Below are positions 18,750-27,733 of a stretch of 34,494 bases of DNA, in pieces. The position numbers and the translations under genes are program-made. The stretch comes from Patescibacteria group bacterium (GTDB lineage: Bacteria; Patescibacteriota; 4484-211). Every line of letters begins with the position of its first letter. Position 1 is the first letter of the stretch. Location of the stretch: assembly GCA_018818265.1 (NCBI GenBank), contig JAHISN010000023.1, forward strand, positions 1-34,494, read 5' to 3'. The notes under the pieces are model-generated. The model saw nothing but the letters and a program-made list of their open reading frames with translations, searched no databases and was not told the origin of the DNA.

Positions 18750-19520
18750 ATGCGCAAATTTCGCAAATCCAACAAGAAATATCAATTTAAATCTCCTGCT
18801 GTTAAATCTAAGGTGAGCGAACGGGAGAAGAAAGCCTACTCCAAACTGGTACTGGCATTTGTTTCCTTAGTCGCTTTTTCCGTCTTGATTTATCTCAAGG
18901 GCATTGATTTCATTGCGCTCTATAGCGCTTTTTGGCGACCGGAAACAGAGATTCCAATAACTCCGGCGCCAGTATCGCATCTTTTAATCCCAGAGGTTTA
19001 TGCGCTACCTTCGGCAATCAAGGAAGATCAGTCCCTTAGAATCAGCGGGACCGCAACAGCGGGAACCAAGGTGGTGATTACTGTTAACGATACGGAAACA
19101 GCCTATCTATTAGCCGATGCGCAAGGAAACTTCGAGGTTACTATTGAAGACGAACTTAAAGAAGGGGAAAATATAATTAGTGCTTTTAGTACTGATAATC
19201 AGGATAATTACAGCCACCCGTCTCCAGTTCAAATCGTAGCTTTGGATACCCGTCCACCGGAATTGGAACTAGAATACCCGCAGGACCAGGAAATTATTAA
19301 TCAGAAAAATAATGTTATTAGGATTCGCGGCCATACCGAGTCGTCAAAGATTACCGTAACTGTGAACGGCTATCGCGCCATTGTTGACCTTGAAGGTAAT
19401 TTTTCCTACGCCTTATCGTTAGCTGACGATGAAAATCAGATTAAAGTTGTTGCCAAAGATGAAGTTGGTCATGAGACGGAAGTGGAGAGGGTGGTGATAT
19501 TTGAGGGAGAGGACAGCTAG
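18750..19520 (+). CDS. membrane-anchored protein with Ig-like (glucodextranase B / Big-like) repeats
   Basis: Start at MRKFRKSNKKYQFK (18750) rather than 18708, which lies in the repeat; one TM, then LRISGTATAGTKVVITVNDTE and IRIRGHTESSKITVTVNGYRA repeats. Confidence 0.75.
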   Translation: MRKFRKSNKKYQFKSPAVKSKVSEREKKAYSKLVLAFVSLVAFSVLIYLKGIDFIALYSAFWRPETEIPITPAPVSHLLIPEVYALPSAIKEDQSLRISGTATAGTKVVITVNDTETAYLLADAQGNFEVTIEDELKEGENIISAFSTDNQDNYSHPSPVQIVALDTRPPELELEYPQDQEIINQKNNVIRIRGHTESSKITVTVNGYRAIVDLEGNFSYALSLADDENQIKVVAKDEVGHETEVERVVIFEGEDS

Positions 19521-19611
19521 ATAGCTTGGTAGCTTCGTTAGCTTCTAGGGTGTAGTAGCGCAATTTATTGCGCGTTTTTGAGCGCATTGAATTATGGAAA
19601 ATTCATGCGAT

Positions 19612-19670
19612 ATAGGGTTTAACCCTATTACTACTTGAAATATCAAATGTTAATAGGGTTAAACCCTATT
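19612..19670. repeat. two copies of palindromic ATAGGGTTnAACCCTAT
   Basis: 19612-19628 (T centre) and 19652-19670 (A centre); the second reaches the stop codon of 19670-21022. Confidence 0.85.
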
Positions 19671-21022
19671 TAATCCAGAAGGCAATTCCCTTTAACCGCA
19701 ATAAAAGTTGTCCCTTGACAAGTATTGTCTGTAGGCGGACAGGCGCGACCTGTCTCAACCAGGGCAATTATCACCCAAAACACCAGGGCCAAATCGTTCT
19801 TAAAATACGGAACATCAACTAGTCCGTGCGCCAGGCAGTAAATTAGAGCGGCTAGAATCCCCCAGTTAATTTTACTCTTATTTCCCTTTTTCAATTCTCT
19901 ATAAAAAACCAGCGCAATGATTCCAATTATGGCTGTTAGTCCCAGTATTCCCGTTTCCGTCCAGAAATTGAGAACAAAATTGTGCGGATATTCCAGCGGC
20001 TCGGCGTCACAGGTATAGTACTGCGTGCTGTATAGCTCTTTGAATCCTGAAAGACCAGCCCCCAGCATAGGATTGTCTTTGAGAAGATTAACTGTTCCTT
20101 CCCACACACACAGGCGCGTCAACCCTGTTCCTCCCGGCCGCACCCAGGGATTGGCAACCTGAGGGGTTAGTTTGGGAATTATAGAGAGCAGGACAAAATG
20201 GCTGATCAGATAGAGCATTGCGCCAGTAATAATCAGCTTGCGAAGTAGTTTAAGAGACAAGAATCTGGCCGAAACCAAAAAGGCTATACTAACACCCAAT
20301 CCAACTAATCCTCCGGTGGATTTGGTGAGAATTAAAACGAAGGTTATTAAAATCAACACTAGGCCTTCAAATATCCGAGGCTTGCCTTTCCTGATAATCT
20401 TTCTATTCTTGGCAGAACTTCGTACCGCACATAGGGGCGGCCCCTTTGAAGGGGCCGCCCCTATTTCTAGTGCTAGTAGAAGCGCAATTATCGGCCCTAT
20501 ATACAGTGCAAGGGCATTCCCGCTATTGAACGTGGCGTGGGCGCGGCCACCAGTGGCTTCGTGTATAGCAAAAACTGGCCATTTAAACAAAATCTGCGAG
20601 ATACCTATTAGAGATAACCATAAAGCTGCACAAGTTAATGCCCAGATAATTTCTTTTCTCTTAATTATTCCACGTTTCAAACAATCGGTCAGAACATAAA
20701 AGAAAATAATCGGCTCAATAAAGTAAGCCTTAAAAATTCCCAAGCCCGCACGTAAGTCGGGGGTTTTGAAAAGCGAGATGATACAAGCAAGAAGCAAAAA
20801 TAGGGTTAAACCCTGAAAAGGGTTTAACCCTGTTTCAGCCGAGTCCGAGAAAGACTTTCCCTTCCCCATTCTAAAAACCAACCAAATCAATACTGTTAAT
20901 CCGATCAAATGTTCCAACAGCGTCGTCGGCAACCCCCAGTATGACCAGCGAATGATATAGAGGGGGGAGAGGAATATAGTCGTGAAAATTGAGATTTTTA
21001 GTAATTGCGATAGTGTTTTCAT
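19670..21022 (-). CDS. O-antigen ligase / Wzy-like polymerase
   Basis: Multi-TM protein with GGTGLTRLCVWEGTVNLLKDNPMLGAGLSGFKELY and EYPHNFVLNFWTETGILGL; contains in-frame palindromic elements. Confidence 0.82.
   Translation of the reverse strand: MKTLSQLLKISIFTTIFLSPLYIIRWSYWGLPTTLLEHLIGLTVLIWLVFRMGKGKSFSDSAETGLNPFQGLTLFLLLACIISLFKTPDLRAGLGIFKAYFIEPIIFFYVLTDCLKRGIIKRKEIIWALTCAALWLSLIGISQILFKWPVFAIHEATGGRAHATFNSGNALALYIGPIIALLLALEIGAAPSKGPPLCAVRSSAKNRKIIRKGKPRIFEGLVLILITFVLILTKSTGGLVGLGVSIAFLVSARFLSLKLLRKLIITGAMLYLISHFVLLSIIPKLTPQVANPWVRPGGTGLTRLCVWEGTVNLLKDNPMLGAGLSGFKELYSTQYYTCDAEPLEYPHNFVLNFWTETGILGLTAIIGIIALVFYRELKKGNKSKINWGILAALIYCLAHGLVDVPYFKNDLALVFWVIIALVETGRACPPTDNTCQGTTFIAVKGNCLLD
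20432..20465. repeat. 34-nt perfect inverted repeat inside the CDS
   Basis: ATAGGGGCGGCCCCTT-TG-AAGGGGCCGCCCCTAT: 16-bp stem, 2-nt loop. Confidence 0.9.
20802..20831. repeat. two AGGGTTnAACCCT palindromes inside the CDS
   Basis: 20802-20814 and 20819-20831; encode GLNPFQGLTLF on the minus strand. Confidence 0.85.
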
Positions 21023-21245
21023 TTATTTAATCTCTGGATTGTTTTCAGAAATGTCAAATTAAAAATGTCTAATGCCAAAACAATGCCAAAATCCTAATGT
21101 CAAACGAGCGGTTCTGGAAGCTATTTGTCATTAGTCATTAGGGTTTTTTTAGACACCCGCCTAGGCCCGCTTCGACCCGCTCCGACTCGCGGGGTGAGGC
21201 TGGTTTTGCATTTGATATTCATAGAGCAATCGAACAATAATATTT

Positions 21246-22877
21246 CTAGGAGAAACTGCTATCTAAGCCATACGTAATTCCCAAGACGATCCACATCCAC
21301 TCCATCACCCACGGGTAAAATAGAGAATTAACAAACAGCGAGTGGACAAATAATGTGGGGATGGAAACAACGATTGTTAATAATAAGGCTTGAGACAAAC
21401 TAATCGATTTTGAATTTTTGATTTTCACTTTTAACCCGCCTAGCGGCGAGACGAGCTTTTCACCACGAAAAGCTTCGCTACGTGGCATGCTTTTAACTTT
21501 TAACTTGCGTAACCGCAACACCGACTCCAGCCAAATAGAACTATATAGTAGTAGGTATGAAATAAGCCCAAAAATACCCGTCGTTGCCCAAACAAAGAGC
21601 AGTGATGAGTCCGCGCCGGCGCCTGCATGCCCGCTAACTTCGGACAGTCCCTTCGCATTGCGAAAGTAGCCATAATGTTCTTGGGCGTACCTAAAGGAAT
21701 TGAAGCCAACTCCGGTGAGCCAGTTATCTTTAACAATTTCACCTGTCTTCAGCCAATCTTCAACGCGAGCCCTTGCCGTAATATCTAATTCCAAAGCGCC
21801 CACAACCCTCGTCCGTACGCGGGGGACAAAAAGAAATGCTAGAACAGCAAGCACGAAAAACACAACCAGTAACTTGCGAGATTTAAGTATTCCCAGGCTG
21901 ATAACAGCAACAGCGAATGCCAAATAGGTACTGCGAGAGAAAGTGAGAAGACAGCAGACAGCTGACAGTAGGCAGCTGACGAGTAACCATTGACCATCTT
22001 GCCACGTTAATCCGCCAGCAGCGGATTTTACGTGGTGACCTTTGACCATTGACACTGTACTGACACGCTTCAGCGTGTTATCTTCTTGGGTAACAGACTG
22101 AAGTCTGTCAGTACAGGCCAGCTTCTCCCAGACTGGACTGACAAGGACGTCAAACGTCCCATGGCTTCCACGCGATGCCGCATGGCGTCGCAGCTTGTTA
22201 CTATTTCGGGTAAGCAGCAATGACACCGCCAGAACAAAACCTAAAATCAGAAAAATCCCTGCAAAGTTGGGATCAAAAAATGTAGAAAGCAAACGGTAAT
22301 AGTGCGGGTCCCAGCCGTGCTGGATGTATTTAGAAAAATCTGGAAAGAGGAGAAATTGGACAAGCCCGAGGAGAGAGAAGATTGTTATGGAAAGAAGAAG
22401 ATAACTCGAAATCCGTAAAGCGTAATTCGTAATTCGTAATTCATTACTCATAATTCGCGCTTCGTTTTTATCTAAAGCAGTTTCACCCGCACTCAATTTC
22501 GTTTCATTTCCTTCCTTAACTACAGAAAACACAATCGGGTACAGAAAGGCATACTGCACCCATCGCCACCAATAGAGACCGCTAACAATAAACTCGGCTA
22601 TACCTAGCCAGCGAAAACTATTCAATAAACTTAAGAAACTTATTGCCGTAAATAGCAGGATCAAACCGCTAAATGGAGGAAGGTCTAATTTCTTTCTAAT
22701 CGCCAATTGCCGTGTGAGCCAGATAAAAATTAAGAAGGGGATAAGCAAATCGTTATAATAAACGGTTATGTCAGGCAGATTTACCAATCCCAGAGGAATC
22801 TTGGAGAATTGGCCTAGAGGCAAGACTAAGATAAGAATGTATAGTAACAACTTTTCTAGCTTCATGCTGTCTCCCAT
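21246..22877 (-). CDS. O-antigen ligase / Wzy-like membrane protein
   Basis: Multi-TM; TFSRSTYLAFAVAVISL and TGEIVKDNWLTGVGFNSFRYAQEHYG; long repeat-derived loop. Confidence 0.82.
   Translation of the reverse strand: MGDSMKLEKLLLYILILVLPLGQFSKIPLGLVNLPDITVYYNDLLIPFLIFIWLTRQLAIRKKLDLPPFSGLILLFTAISFLSLLNSFRWLGIAEFIVSGLYWWRWVQYAFLYPIVFSVVKEGNETKLSAGETALDKNEARIMSNELRITNYALRISSYLLLSITIFSLLGLVQFLLFPDFSKYIQHGWDPHYYRLLSTFFDPNFAGIFLILGFVLAVSLLLTRNSNKLRRHAASRGSHGTFDVLVSPVWEKLACTDRLQSVTQEDNTLKRVSTVSMVKGHHVKSAAGGLTWQDGQWLLVSCLLSAVCCLLTFSRSTYLAFAVAVISLGILKSRKLLVVFFVLAVLAFLFVPRVRTRVVGALELDITARARVEDWLKTGEIVKDNWLTGVGFNSFRYAQEHYGYFRNAKGLSEVSGHAGAGADSSLLFVWATTGIFGLISYLLLYSSIWLESVLRLRKLKVKSMPRSEAFRGEKLVSPLGGLKVKIKNSKSISLSQALLLTIVVSIPTLFVHSLFVNSLFYPWVMEWMWIVLGITYGLDSSFS
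22002..22186. repeat. cluster of hairpin elements inside the O-antigen ligase-like CDS
   Basis: 22002-22035 hairpin; 22056-22080 and 22091-22115 inverted 25-bp copies; GGACGT-CAA-ACGTCC; 22165-22186 also found at 31723-31744. Confidence 0.85.
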
Positions 22878-22917
22878 TTTACCACTCTATAGATTTTAAC
22901 CCTGAATGCTCTTAAAT

Positions 22918-22947
22918 AGGGTTTAACCCTATTCAGGGTTAAACCCT
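22918..22947. repeat. two AGGGTTnAACCCT palindromes
   Basis: 22918-22930 and 22935-22947; extra half-site AACCCTGAA near 22898. Confidence 0.85.
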
Positions 22948-23012
22948 GTTTCTAACTCTTTACGACTCTATAGAAATTTTCAGACCTGTTTGGTAAAATA
23001 AGTTTGGAACTC

Positions 23013-23088
23013 GCCGCCCTAGCTCAACTGGTAGAGCAATGGTATCGTAAACCATAGGTTATCGGTTCAATTCCGATGGGCGGCTCCA
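23013..23088 (+). tRNA. tRNA-Thr (CGT), CCA encoded
   Basis: GCCGCCC acceptor, GCTC/GAGC D-stem, ATGGT-ATCGTAA-ACCAT anticodon arm, ATCGG-TTCAATT-CCGAT T-arm, GGGCGGC-T-CCA. Confidence 0.95.
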
Positions 23089-23092
23089 TCTT

Positions 23093-24346
23093 ATGCCATT
23101 TAGAGCTTATTCCAAACACCACACAATTTCCGAGCATCACTTTAAGCTCACCGAGTCAGGCGCTCTCTATCTGACCCATGCCATCCGCAGCTTTGCTCTT
23201 TCTCTCGTTGGTATCTTTATACCTATCTTTATTTTTACTCTGCCAAATAAAATAATTTTCATTTCAGATACAATACTCAACAACATTATCTGGGTCCTGC
23301 TTTTTTTTGGAATCCGATCCTTAACTGCATGCATAGCCACATTCCTTTTCAGCCGCTTAATGTTTCTCAAACTGCATCTTAAAAAATCAATTCTTGTCAG
23401 CGTATTTTTAGCATCACTGCAACTGCTTTCACTCATCTCTGTAGAACATTTCTTAGACACCGGCCCATCAACATGGAGCTTAGTAGTTCTCCTAGCCGGC
23501 ATTATCAACGGCACGGCTGTATTTTTTTACTGGATACCTTTTCATATCTTTTTTGCCCGCAAGGCTGATACCGGGGATAAAAAGTTTGGACGAGAGACAA
23601 GTCTGCGCTATGTGGTCAACCAAATGGCTAGTGTGGCCGGGCCACTTGCGGGCGGGCTGATTATTTCACATTTCGGGTATGACCCTCTCCTTATTTCCAG
23701 TATTCTTCTGTTGATTATCTCCGCCATCCCAGCCTTGATTAGTATTGACGAGCGCCAGCACCACGAACACAACCCCGTACATATTATTAAAGAATATATA
23801 TTAAGTCGCCGTTTTCGTAAAACGACTCTTGCTTTTACCGGAAGTGGTATTGAGGCAGTTATCTATGCGGCGCTTTGGCCTATTCTCGTATATATCGTTT
23901 TGGAAAACTTTACCAAAATTGGTGCTCTTACCTCTTTGTCTATTTTAATTTCTTCCTTAGCTGTACTCTGGGTAGGTAAATTGACCGATCGAAAAGGACC
24001 TAAGCTGATTCATAGAATCGGCGTCTTTTTTAACACCCTGTTCTATCTGCCGCGGATGTTCCTAACCACCGCCCCGGTAGTTTATACCCTGGACATTTTT
24101 GACCGTTTAAACGGAACCTTATATGGCTTGCCTTTTATGTCGATAGCCTACGAGAGAGCCCGAGAATTAGGAACTTCTGACTTTATTATCTATCGAGAGC
24201 TGAGTATTCACTTCCCCATGGCCATAACCGCCGGCTTTTGCATCTTGCTTCTATTTTTGCTGCCACACTGGCAGTGGTTGTTCCTGCTTGCCGCCGTAGG
24301 TTCGGCAATGACTTATCTTATGAGTGTGGACTTGGAGAGAAAATGA
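23093..24346 (+). CDS. MFS-like multi-pass transporter
   Basis: About 12 hydrophobic helices over 417 aa, RETSLRYVVNQMASVAGPLAGGLII, VGKLTDRKGPK. Confidence 0.75.
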   Translation: MPFRAYSKHHTISEHHFKLTESGALYLTHAIRSFALSLVGIFIPIFIFTLPNKIIFISDTILNNIIWVLLFFGIRSLTACIATFLFSRLMFLKLHLKKSILVSVFLASLQLLSLISVEHFLDTGPSTWSLVVLLAGIINGTAVFFYWIPFHIFFARKADTGDKKFGRETSLRYVVNQMASVAGPLAGGLIISHFGYDPLLISSILLLIISAIPALISIDERQHHEHNPVHIIKEYILSRRFRKTTLAFTGSGIEAVIYAALWPILVYIVLENFTKIGALTSLSILISSLAVLWVGKLTDRKGPKLIHRIGVFFNTLFYLPRMFLTTAPVVYTLDIFDRLNGTLYGLPFMSIAYERARELGTSDFIIYRELSIHFPMAITAGFCILLLFLLPHWQWLFLLAAVGSAMTYLMSVDLERK

Positions 24347-24352
24347 AGCACC

Positions 24353-24452
24353 GCGGGCTTACCAGCCTCGCCTAGCGAGTCTAGGCACACCCGCGGTGTC
24401 TTCTCTTGCTTTGGCGGAGCTGACCTGCCTCGCCTGCGGCGACGCAAGGCGG
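24353..24452. repeat. GC-rich palindromic intergenic repeats downstream of the MFS gene
   Basis: CACCGCGGG...CCCGCGGTG inverted repeat; CCTGCCTCGCCTGCGGCGACGCAAGGCGG at 24424-24452 matches (reverse complement) the element in the split tRNA at 33576-33604. Confidence 0.7.
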
Positions 24453-24507
24453 ATGAGATTGATGCTAGAGCTATGTAGTATTACGTAGCGCGGGGCTTCT
24501 TAACTAA

Positions 24508-26313
24508 CTACTCTCCGCGGATAGCTTCTACAGGGCTGATGTTAGAGGCATTGGTTGCGGGGATAATAGAAGTTATAGTCGTTATTATAAAAAGAACAAC
24601 ACTGTAGATAGCCAAAGCGGACCAGTTGATATTGGAGAAAACACTTAATTCTGTCGGATTAACAACACTAAATGATTCCTGAATAGTTTTGCTGATAAAT
24701 GAGTTGAACCAAACACTCAGCGGTTTTGCCAGGGCTAAATTCATTAGCACCCCGCCCAAAACACCTGCTAAATATCCAACAACAGTATAAAGTACTGCCT
24801 GGATTATAAACACCAGTTTAATATCGTTTTTTGTTGCTCCAATGGCTCTAAGAATCCCAATTTCCTTTTTACTCTCGGCAATGAATTTGCCCATAGTAAA
24901 AATAACAATGATTATGCTTAGCGCTATATACGCGACTACCGAAGCAGTTGAAACTATATTAAGTGTAGATTTTAGTTCTTCAAAAACATCCATATCGCTC
25001 AAATCGTGATAGGCATAACCCAGTTTATTTAAATCTCCGATTACCTGTCCACGGGCATCTATCTTGTTAATTTTGATCAAGAGGATCTCACCATTTTGAA
25101 CACTAAATTCATATACATTGGGATCTTGATATTCACCAATTACATCGGAACTACCCTCCCCAAATGGCATTACTGATTCCTCAGTTTCTTCTCTCGCTAT
25201 CTCTATAACCAAACCCGGGATTGTGTAACTATCGCCTTGTTGAGTATCTCTCGATATTCTTATGCCGCCGCCAAACCGCCCTAACGCAGTTGCGCCCGCG
25301 CCGCCAGTTAATTCTAAGCCATCATATTCCAGGCCGGAAAAAGTACTACCCAAAATATCCAAAGGCAGAGCTACTTCAGTGCGGGCGTTAATCTGACGCT
25401 GGATATACTGCCGCATTAGCTCATCAACAAAATCTTTGGGGACAAAGACATTGCGGTTTGATTCGGATTCGATAATTCCTACGATTTTAAAAGTATATTC
25501 AAGAGGGGTAGTTATTTTTTCGTAGTTCCAATATTGGGAAATTTCATCTTGCCGCTCTCTTTCTTTTTCGTCTATTGCTTCTTGGGTTAGTTTTCTAAAA
25601 ACCATTCCGGCCTGTGTCATTTCTGTCTCGTAACTTTGCATTTTGGGCAAATCGCTAAAGCGAATAATTATTTCTTTCCCCAGCAGTTGGTTTTTGTCAT
25701 ATTCAATACTTCTGCTTTTAATGGGAGAAGAGTTTTGCATAGCCGCGGGGTCTCCTCGTCCCATTGAGCTTCGAGCAATAGCAATTTCATCCTGGCCGCC
25801 CCAGTCCTCATACACTTCTATAAAGCTGTTAGCGTTTAAAACTATTGGTATGGGTTCATCAGGAATATAGGAGAAATTCTGATCGGTATACAGGCCGGCT
25901 ACCTCGCTATCCAAGGGAGTTAGGCGACTAATTGCCAATAAGAGATTTTCTACCAAGTCTGTCGTCACAGCGTCATTTATTGGCGCAGGAGCTAATATTT
26001 GCGTATCGGCGACATTGTCTATTGCTTCGATAACGGCAATGTCATTTTCTGTGTAATATAGGTCTTCAGGGCTAAAACCAAAACCATGGGATGAAAACTG
26101 CTCGGTATCTTTCTTTAGCTCAATGAGGGTGTTCTGTTCTTCTATGGTGCCAAAGATACTAATCTTCGCGGCCTCATGGATATTGGATACCTGGCTAGAA
26201 ATAACAATGATTAAAGATACAAGCAGAGCGATGGGGACTATCAAAAACAAAGCCCTGGAGCGATGCCTCTTTAGTTTTTTAAAATTGATTTGGATGTTGT
26301 AGTTGAGTTTCAT
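24508..26313 (-). CDS. ABC transporter permease (FtsX/MacB-like)
   Basis: N-terminal TM, large extracytoplasmic domain, three C-terminal TMs, SKKEIGILRAIGATKNDIKLVFIIQA and ISPVEAIRGE. Confidence 0.9.
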   Translation of the reverse strand: MKLNYNIQINFKKLKRHRSRALFLIVPIALLVSLIIVISSQVSNIHEAAKISIFGTIEEQNTLIELKKDTEQFSSHGFGFSPEDLYYTENDIAVIEAIDNVADTQILAPAPINDAVTTDLVENLLLAISRLTPLDSEVAGLYTDQNFSYIPDEPIPIVLNANSFIEVYEDWGGQDEIAIARSSMGRGDPAAMQNSSPIKSRSIEYDKNQLLGKEIIIRFSDLPKMQSYETEMTQAGMVFRKLTQEAIDEKERERQDEISQYWNYEKITTPLEYTFKIVGIIESESNRNVFVPKDFVDELMRQYIQRQINARTEVALPLDILGSTFSGLEYDGLELTGGAGATALGRFGGGIRISRDTQQGDSYTIPGLVIEIAREETEESVMPFGEGSSDVIGEYQDPNVYEFSVQNGEILLIKINKIDARGQVIGDLNKLGYAYHDLSDMDVFEELKSTLNIVSTASVVAYIALSIIIVIFTMGKFIAESKKEIGILRAIGATKNDIKLVFIIQAVLYTVVGYLAGVLGGVLMNLALAKPLSVWFNSFISKTIQESFSVVNPTELSVFSNINWSALAIYSVVLFIITTITSIIPATNASNISPVEAIRGE

Positions 26314-26354
26314 TCAATGAAGCCCCTCGCTTAGCGGGGCTGGCAGGCCCAATT

Positions 26355-27095
26355 CTATCTATGGTTATTTACCAAGGCGCCCTTGTCAACATGAAAAGAT
26401 GTATCAAATTTTTTGCCTAACTTCTCATCATGAGTGACTAAAATAATATTTACCCCGCGTTCATGTACAGCATCAAATATTTCAATAACCTTATTGGCAT
26501 TATCTTTATCCAAATTACCGGTGGGTTCATCGGCAAGAAGTAGTTGAGGATTATTGACTAAGGCCCTAGCAATAGCCACCCTCTGCATTTCTCCTCCCGA
26601 CATTTCGTTGGGATAATGCTTCATGCGATGTTTCAAGCCAACCATTCCCAATAGTTCCATTGCTCTTTTTTCTATATCTTTCGGGGTTTCGCTGGATATT
26701 TTCGCTGGCAGGATAACATTTTCCAAGGCGGTAAGATAGTCTTGTAGATAAAAGAACTGAAAAACAAAACCAATAGTTTTGTTTCGGAAAGCGGAAAGTT
26801 CTTTATCATTTAATTCATTTAATAACTGCCCATTAATAGAAACTTTACCGGAGGTAGGATTATCTAATCCTCCCAGAATATGGAGTAAAGTTGATTTGCC
26901 CGAACCCGAAGGACCAATCACGCAAAGGCTTTCCCCATTATCCAAGTCAAAAGAGAGATCTTTTAAGACAATGGTTTGGGTATTACCCTTTCCATATATT
27001 TTTGTAAGATTTTCCACTCTAATCAGTTTGTTCACGACATCAATAATACAATACCAGCTGCTGTTTTCTTTCAAATCAACCCGTCGAGCTGACAT
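26355..27095 (-). CDS. ABC transporter ATP-binding protein (LolD/MacB family)
   Basis: Walker A GPSGSGKSTLLHILGG, MSGGEMQRVAIARAL, LLADEPTGNLD; native start likely inside the ORF near NKLIRVENL. Confidence 0.93.
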   Translation of the reverse strand: MSARRVDLKENSSWYCIIDVVNKLIRVENLTKIYGKGNTQTIVLKDLSFDLDNGESLCVIGPSGSGKSTLLHILGGLDNPTSGKVSINGQLLNELNDKELSAFRNKTIGFVFQFFYLQDYLTALENVILPAKISSETPKDIEKRAMELLGMVGLKHRMKHYPNEMSGGEMQRVAIARALVNNPQLLLADEPTGNLDKDNANKVIEIFDAVHERGVNIILVTHDEKLGKKFDTSFHVDKGALVNNHR

Positions 27096-27182
27096 TAATC
27101 ACATTCGTAGGGGCGGGCCTCTTCAAAGGCGGGGTTATAATCTGTTCGCAATGAAATAGTGCCTTTGGGTTTGGAGTAAGAA

Positions 27183-27209
27183 AACACCACCCTGTTGCGG
27201 GGTGGTGTT
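27183..27209 (-). terminator. rho-independent terminator of the lipoprotein gene
   Basis: 10-bp stem AACACCACCC / GGGTGGTGTT, 7-nt loop; minus-strand tail TTTTCTT. Confidence 0.75.
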
Positions 27210-27241
27210 CTGTAAAACTTTTTTGTGTCTAGTATTCAACA

Positions 27242-27733
27242 CTACTGCCCAAGCTTATAGTGCATTAGCCAGTTTAGGCCCCATTCTATGGAAATAATCG
27301 CCCCTGCTGGTGATACAATAAAGCGGTCACCAATCTTCGTTTCCTGCCAGGCAGACTCACTCGTACGGTATGTGCCCGTCTGCTCGTCAGTTGTTTCCCA
27401 TTGATAGAAAAACAGGCGGTGGGTCACCTTGACAGACCCCTGGGGCTGAGGACAATTGATCACTTGCCCTTTCTCCCCCCAGGAACTGGCCACGCCATCC
27501 CCGCCTTTAAAAATACCGCGGTCATACTCAACGCGACATTCCCAAGTTAAAGCAATGACAGTAATTATCGTTGCTTCCGGGTATTCCTCGCGGACCAGGG
27601 CGAGCCGTTCTTGCTCGCCTAAATCCTCAGCCGCCCAGGCGGATGGTTCTGTTTCGGGAGGTGAAAAAAATTCACAACCCAGAATCAGCATTAAAGCAAC
27701 CAGGTACACGATAACTCTCAGGCTTTTTCTCAC
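27242..27733 (-). CDS. hypothetical lipoprotein
   Basis: Signal peptide with lipobox LILGC. Confidence 0.7.
   Translation of the reverse strand: MRKSLRVIVYLVALMLILGCEFFSPPETEPSAWAAEDLGEQERLALVREEYPEATIITVIALTWECRVEYDRGIFKGGDGVASSWGEKGQVINCPQPQGSVKVTHRLFFYQWETTDEQTGTYRTSESAWQETKIGDRFIVSPAGAIISIEWGLNWLMHYKLGQ

Noticed and set aside
20238-20699. 153-aa plus-strand ORF opposite the O-antigen-ligase-like gene
   Set aside because: Antisense to a membrane-protein CDS; no recognisable domain or RBS
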